The position numbers were made by a program, and so were the translations under genes. Below the pieces are notes generated by a model. It was not told the DNA's origin. It saw only the letters and a list, made by a program, of their open reading frames with translations, and made no database searches. A stretch of DNA of 15,388 nt. It comes from an uncultured Bacilli bacterium (GTDB lineage Bacteria; Bacillota_I; Bacilli_A; RF39; UBA660). Shown one piece after another: positions 12,983 through 15,388 of the stretch. Numbering within the stretch: the first letter of the stretch is position 1; every line of letters starts with the position of its first letter. Where the stretch lies: the NCBI GenBank assembly GCA_947629075.1, contig CANRCI010000023.1, positions 1-15,388 of the forward strand. The letters are read 5' to 3'.

Positions 12983-15367
12983 ATGAAGTTTTTAGATACC
13001 ATCAAAGAAAATAGTATTTTAGTAATACCTAATAATCTAAAAGACCAAGTATTGCGTGACTTAAGTCGCAATAAAAAATTATTAAACATTAAACTCATAA
13101 CGATTGATGAGTTATTGGATAAATTAACTTTTATTTATGACGAAAGAAGTATTTTATACTTAGTAAAGAAATATAAATATAAACCGAGTATTGCTAAGAC
13201 GATAATCGATAATTTGAAGTATTTAACTAGAGATAGTTACTCTAATAAAAGACTTAATGATCTTTTAATGATAAAAAATGAATTAAAAGATAATAATTTG
13301 ATAACTGAAGATTTATTATACAAGAATTTTTTAAGGGATAAAGAGATTTATTTCTATGGGTTTTCCCATGTCGATAAATTTATTGTCGCACTGACTAAGG
13401 ATTACAATTGTACGATTGTTGAAGAAGAGATTAGTCCTAAAGATTTAAGTGTTCACGAGTTTAAAACGCTAGAGGAAGAGTTGGACTATGTCTATTGTAA
13501 AATAATATCTCTAATTAAAAGTGGGGTAGCTCCTTCTAATATTAAGATTGCTAATTTTCAAAGTGATTACATAAATACTAGTAAAAGATTGACTAATTAT
13601 TACGGTCTAGAAATTCTTTTACCTAAAGAAGATGTATATTCATCTAGTATTGTTCAAGATTTTTTAAAGACTTTGAAAGAGACGAAATCCTTTAATGAAA
13701 CATTGGAAAGCATCAGTAATAATTATGATTTGGGTGATGAAGTTACTAATAAAATATATAATCAACTATTGGATGTCGCTAATAAATTAAATTATCTCGA
13801 AGATTATTCCGAAGAGGCTTTGGCTGTTTTAGATTATCTTCTAAAAAATATTAAAATCAAAGAAGAAAAAACTAATATGATTGAAACGGTTGATCTATGT
13901 GACAATGTCTTTTCGCGTAATGATCACGTCTTCGTCATTTCATTTAACCAAAACATTTTACCAAAACTATACAAAGATGAAGACTTCTTCAGTGATACCG
14001 AAAAAGAGGAATTAGATATCGAAACGACTGATGAAAAGAACAGTTTATCAAAACGTGATACCGTTAATAGTTTATACAAGATAGATAATTTATATCTAAG
14101 TTATAAATTGCATCATTTAAATAATGATTATTATCCATCTAATTTAATCAGTGAATTAAATATTACTAAAGAAGAGGAAGAATTTAGAGTAAATTATTCT
14201 AAGCTTCACGATGAAATAAAGCTTACTGCTATGTTAGATGACTTTATTAAATTTGGAATTATGGATAAGGATCTTCCTAAATACTATTCCAATTACGATA
14301 TCGATTATTTGAGTTATGATAACAGTTATACACCAATACCTGGTAGTAAAATAAAAGATAAACTAAAAGAACAACTACTTTTGTCATATTCATCACTAAA
14401 CAATTTCAACAAATGTCACTTTCGTTATTACATATCTAATATCTTGAGAATCGATCAATACGAAGAGACTTTTAAGACGATGGTAGGAAATTTGTTCCAT
14501 TACGTTTTGTCATGTTCCTTTACCGATGATTTTGACTTTGACAAAGAATGGACAAGTTTTCTAAAAGAAAAAGAGTTAAAGCCTAGTGAAGAATTCTTCT
14601 TAAAAAAATTAAAAGATGAGTTAAGAGATATTATCACTTTTATAAAGGAAATGGATCACGAGACAGCTCTTACTGAGAAACTTTTGGAACATAAAATTTA
14701 TATCGATAAAACTAAAGACTTTCCAACTAGCTTCATGGGCATTATCGATAAAGTAATGTACCAGGATAAAGAAGATGAACAACTGATTGCTATTGTCGAT
14801 TACAAAACAGGTAATATGGATATTAAACTTAACAATCTAATTTATGGTATCGATATGCAGTTACCAATCTATTGGTATTTACTCCTTAAATCTCATACTT
14901 TTAAAAATCCTAAATTTACTGGTATATATTTAGAAAATATTTTGAAAAATATTCCTAAACGCGATAGTAAAAAAACACTGGCGGAAGTAAAACGTGAAAA
15001 TTTAAAATTAGTCGGTTATTCGTCAATAGATCAATTGCGAGTTGCAAAGTTTGATCCAACTTATGAGAGTAGTCTTTACATAAAAGGAATGAAAACTAAA
15101 AAAGATGGCGAATATGGTACTTATACTAAAGTATTGACTGACGAGGAGTTGGAGGAAATTGTTTCTCTAATCGATCAAAAAATCGAACAGGCTAGAGATG
15201 AGATTTTAGATGGTGATTTTAAAATTAATCCTCTTCGTCTCGACAACGAAGATACCGGATGTAAATTCTGTCACTTTCAGGATATCTGTTACCGCAAGGA
15301 ACAAGATTTCAGAAAAGAGAGAAGTTATCGCGATTTGAGTTTTTTAGGAGGTGATGATAATGCCTAG
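12983..15367 (+). CDS. addB: AddB-type PD-(D/E)XK nuclease subunit, short form
   Basis: AddB is the nuclease partner in the AddAB helicase-nuclease that resects double-strand breaks for recombination. The C-terminal nuclease is intact: Asp589 in GIIDK, then IVDYKTG with Asp606 and Lys608, followed by MQLPIYWYLL. Four cysteines for a [4Fe-4S] clasp are at 478 (FNKCHFRYY), 760, 763 and 769 (CKFCHFQDIC). The middle keeps a helicase-like core (HVFVISFNQNILPKLY, residues 312-327 approximately). The N-terminus (ILVIPNNLKDQVLRDL) has no Walker A, and at 794 residues it is far shorter than Bacillus AddB (about 1166), so the N-terminal half is probably structural only. I chose ATG 12983 from AAGG (12972-12975) and the promoter. 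Its last 8 bases overlap the addA start. Confidence 0.85.
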   Translation: MKFLDTIKENSILVIPNNLKDQVLRDLSRNKKLLNIKLITIDELLDKLTFIYDERSILYLVKKYKYKPSIAKTIIDNLKYLTRDSYSNKRLNDLLMIKNELKDNNLITEDLLYKNFLRDKEIYFYGFSHVDKFIVALTKDYNCTIVEEEISPKDLSVHEFKTLEEELDYVYCKIISLIKSGVAPSNIKIANFQSDYINTSKRLTNYYGLEILLPKEDVYSSSIVQDFLKTLKETKSFNETLESISNNYDLGDEVTNKIYNQLLDVANKLNYLEDYSEEALAVLDYLLKNIKIKEEKTNMIETVDLCDNVFSRNDHVFVISFNQNILPKLYKDEDFFSDTEKEELDIETTDEKNSLSKRDTVNSLYKIDNLYLSYKLHHLNNDYYPSNLISELNITKEEEEFRVNYSKLHDEIKLTAMLDDFIKFGIMDKDLPKYYSNYDIDYLSYDNSYTPIPGSKIKDKLKEQLLLSYSSLNNFNKCHFRYYISNILRIDQYEETFKTMVGNLFHYVLSCSFTDDFDFDKEWTSFLKEKELKPSEEFFLKKLKDELRDIITFIKEMDHETALTEKLLEHKIYIDKTKDFPTSFMGIIDKVMYQDKEDEQLIAIVDYKTGNMDIKLNNLIYGIDMQLPIYWYLLLKSHTFKNPKFTGIYLENILKNIPKRDSKKTLAEVKRENLKLVGYSSIDQLRVAKFDPTYESSLYIKGMKTKKDGEYGTYTKVLTDEELEEIVSLIDQKIEQARDEILDGDFKINPLRLDNEDTGCKFCHFQDICYRKEQDFRKERSYRDLSFLGGDDNA
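15346..15355 (+). promoter_or_regulatory. Full-consensus ribosome binding site of addA
   Basis: AGGAGGTGAT is the complete complement of the usual Bacilli 16S rRNA tail and ends four bases before ATG 15360. It lies within the addB coding sequence and is the strongest ribosome binding site in the window. Confidence 0.85.
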
Positions 15368-15388
15368 ATGGACTGAACAACAAGAAGA
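15360..15388 (+). CDS. addA: AddA helicase-nuclease subunit, first residues only
   Basis: Only nine full codons are present (MPRWTEQQE) before the window ends. The W-T-x-x-Q pattern matches the Q-motif that opens UvrD/AddA superfamily 1 helicases, and the position right after an AddB-type gene is the standard addB-addA order. Its ATG overlaps addB by 8 bases and has a full-consensus ribosome binding site, so the two subunits are coupled. The name rests mostly on context. Confidence 0.7.

Noticed and set aside
1..15388. AGG reassigned to Met, as reported for some uncultured Bacilli
   Set aside because: AGG encodes conserved Arg at WAKQRG and RRFGG of UppS and in the K-R of the CdsA signature, so the code looks standard here.
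1..15388. CRISPR arrays, insertion sequences, tRNA or rRNA genes, riboswitches
   Set aside because: Reading through the gaps, none longer than about 110 bases, showed only promoters and terminators; no repeat array or structured RNA was seen.

Overview
The window is an AT-rich stretch (roughly two thirds A+T by eye) with every gene on the + strand and almost no intergenic space. Gene content, AGGAGG-type ribosome binding sites, sigma-A-like promoters and short hairpin/T-tract terminators indicate a low-GC Firmicutes/Bacilli chromosome. A compact 982-residue SMC, the absence of TGA stops and an LRR/transglutaminase-fold gene pair point to an uncultured lineage near the Mollicutes (RF39-like gut bacteria are my best guess; this is inference). 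It is a core chromosomal region: I see no mobile element, prophage, tRNA, rRNA or CRISPR.

Layout. (1) 1-241: 3' end of khpA (KH-domain RNA-binding protein) and its terminator. (2) 294-3134: envelope operon uppS-cdsA-rseP plus a 69-residue membrane protein, covering undecaprenyl-diphosphate synthesis, CDP-diacylglycerol synthesis and intramembrane proteolysis; dxr, which often lies between cdsA and rseP, is absent. (3) 3142-6163: smc, transcribed alone. (4) 6183-8434: two overlapping genes, a cytosolic leucine-rich-repeat protein and a transglutaminase-fold protein whose catalytic Cys and His are replaced by Ser and Tyr. (5) 8436-11688: ruvA, a HAD-type nucleotidase, ruvB and queA; the nucleotidase splits the usual ruvA-ruvB pair. 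(6) 11711-12922: membrane-anchored family-10-like glycosidase, possibly acting on peptidoglycan. (7) 12952-15388: a short AddB-type nuclease overlapping the start of addA.

Together these units serve envelope synthesis and turnover (uppS, cdsA, rseP, glycosidase), chromosome segregation and recombinational repair (smc, ruvAB, addBA), and tRNA modification (queA). The most notable features are the LRR/pseudo-transglutaminase pair; very short predicted 5' leaders at six of six promoters; terminators built into the ends of reading frames at four of four sites, one with the stop codon as the hairpin loop; and the lack of any TGA among 14 stop codons, half of them TAG. No stretch longer than about 110 bases lacks a gene.
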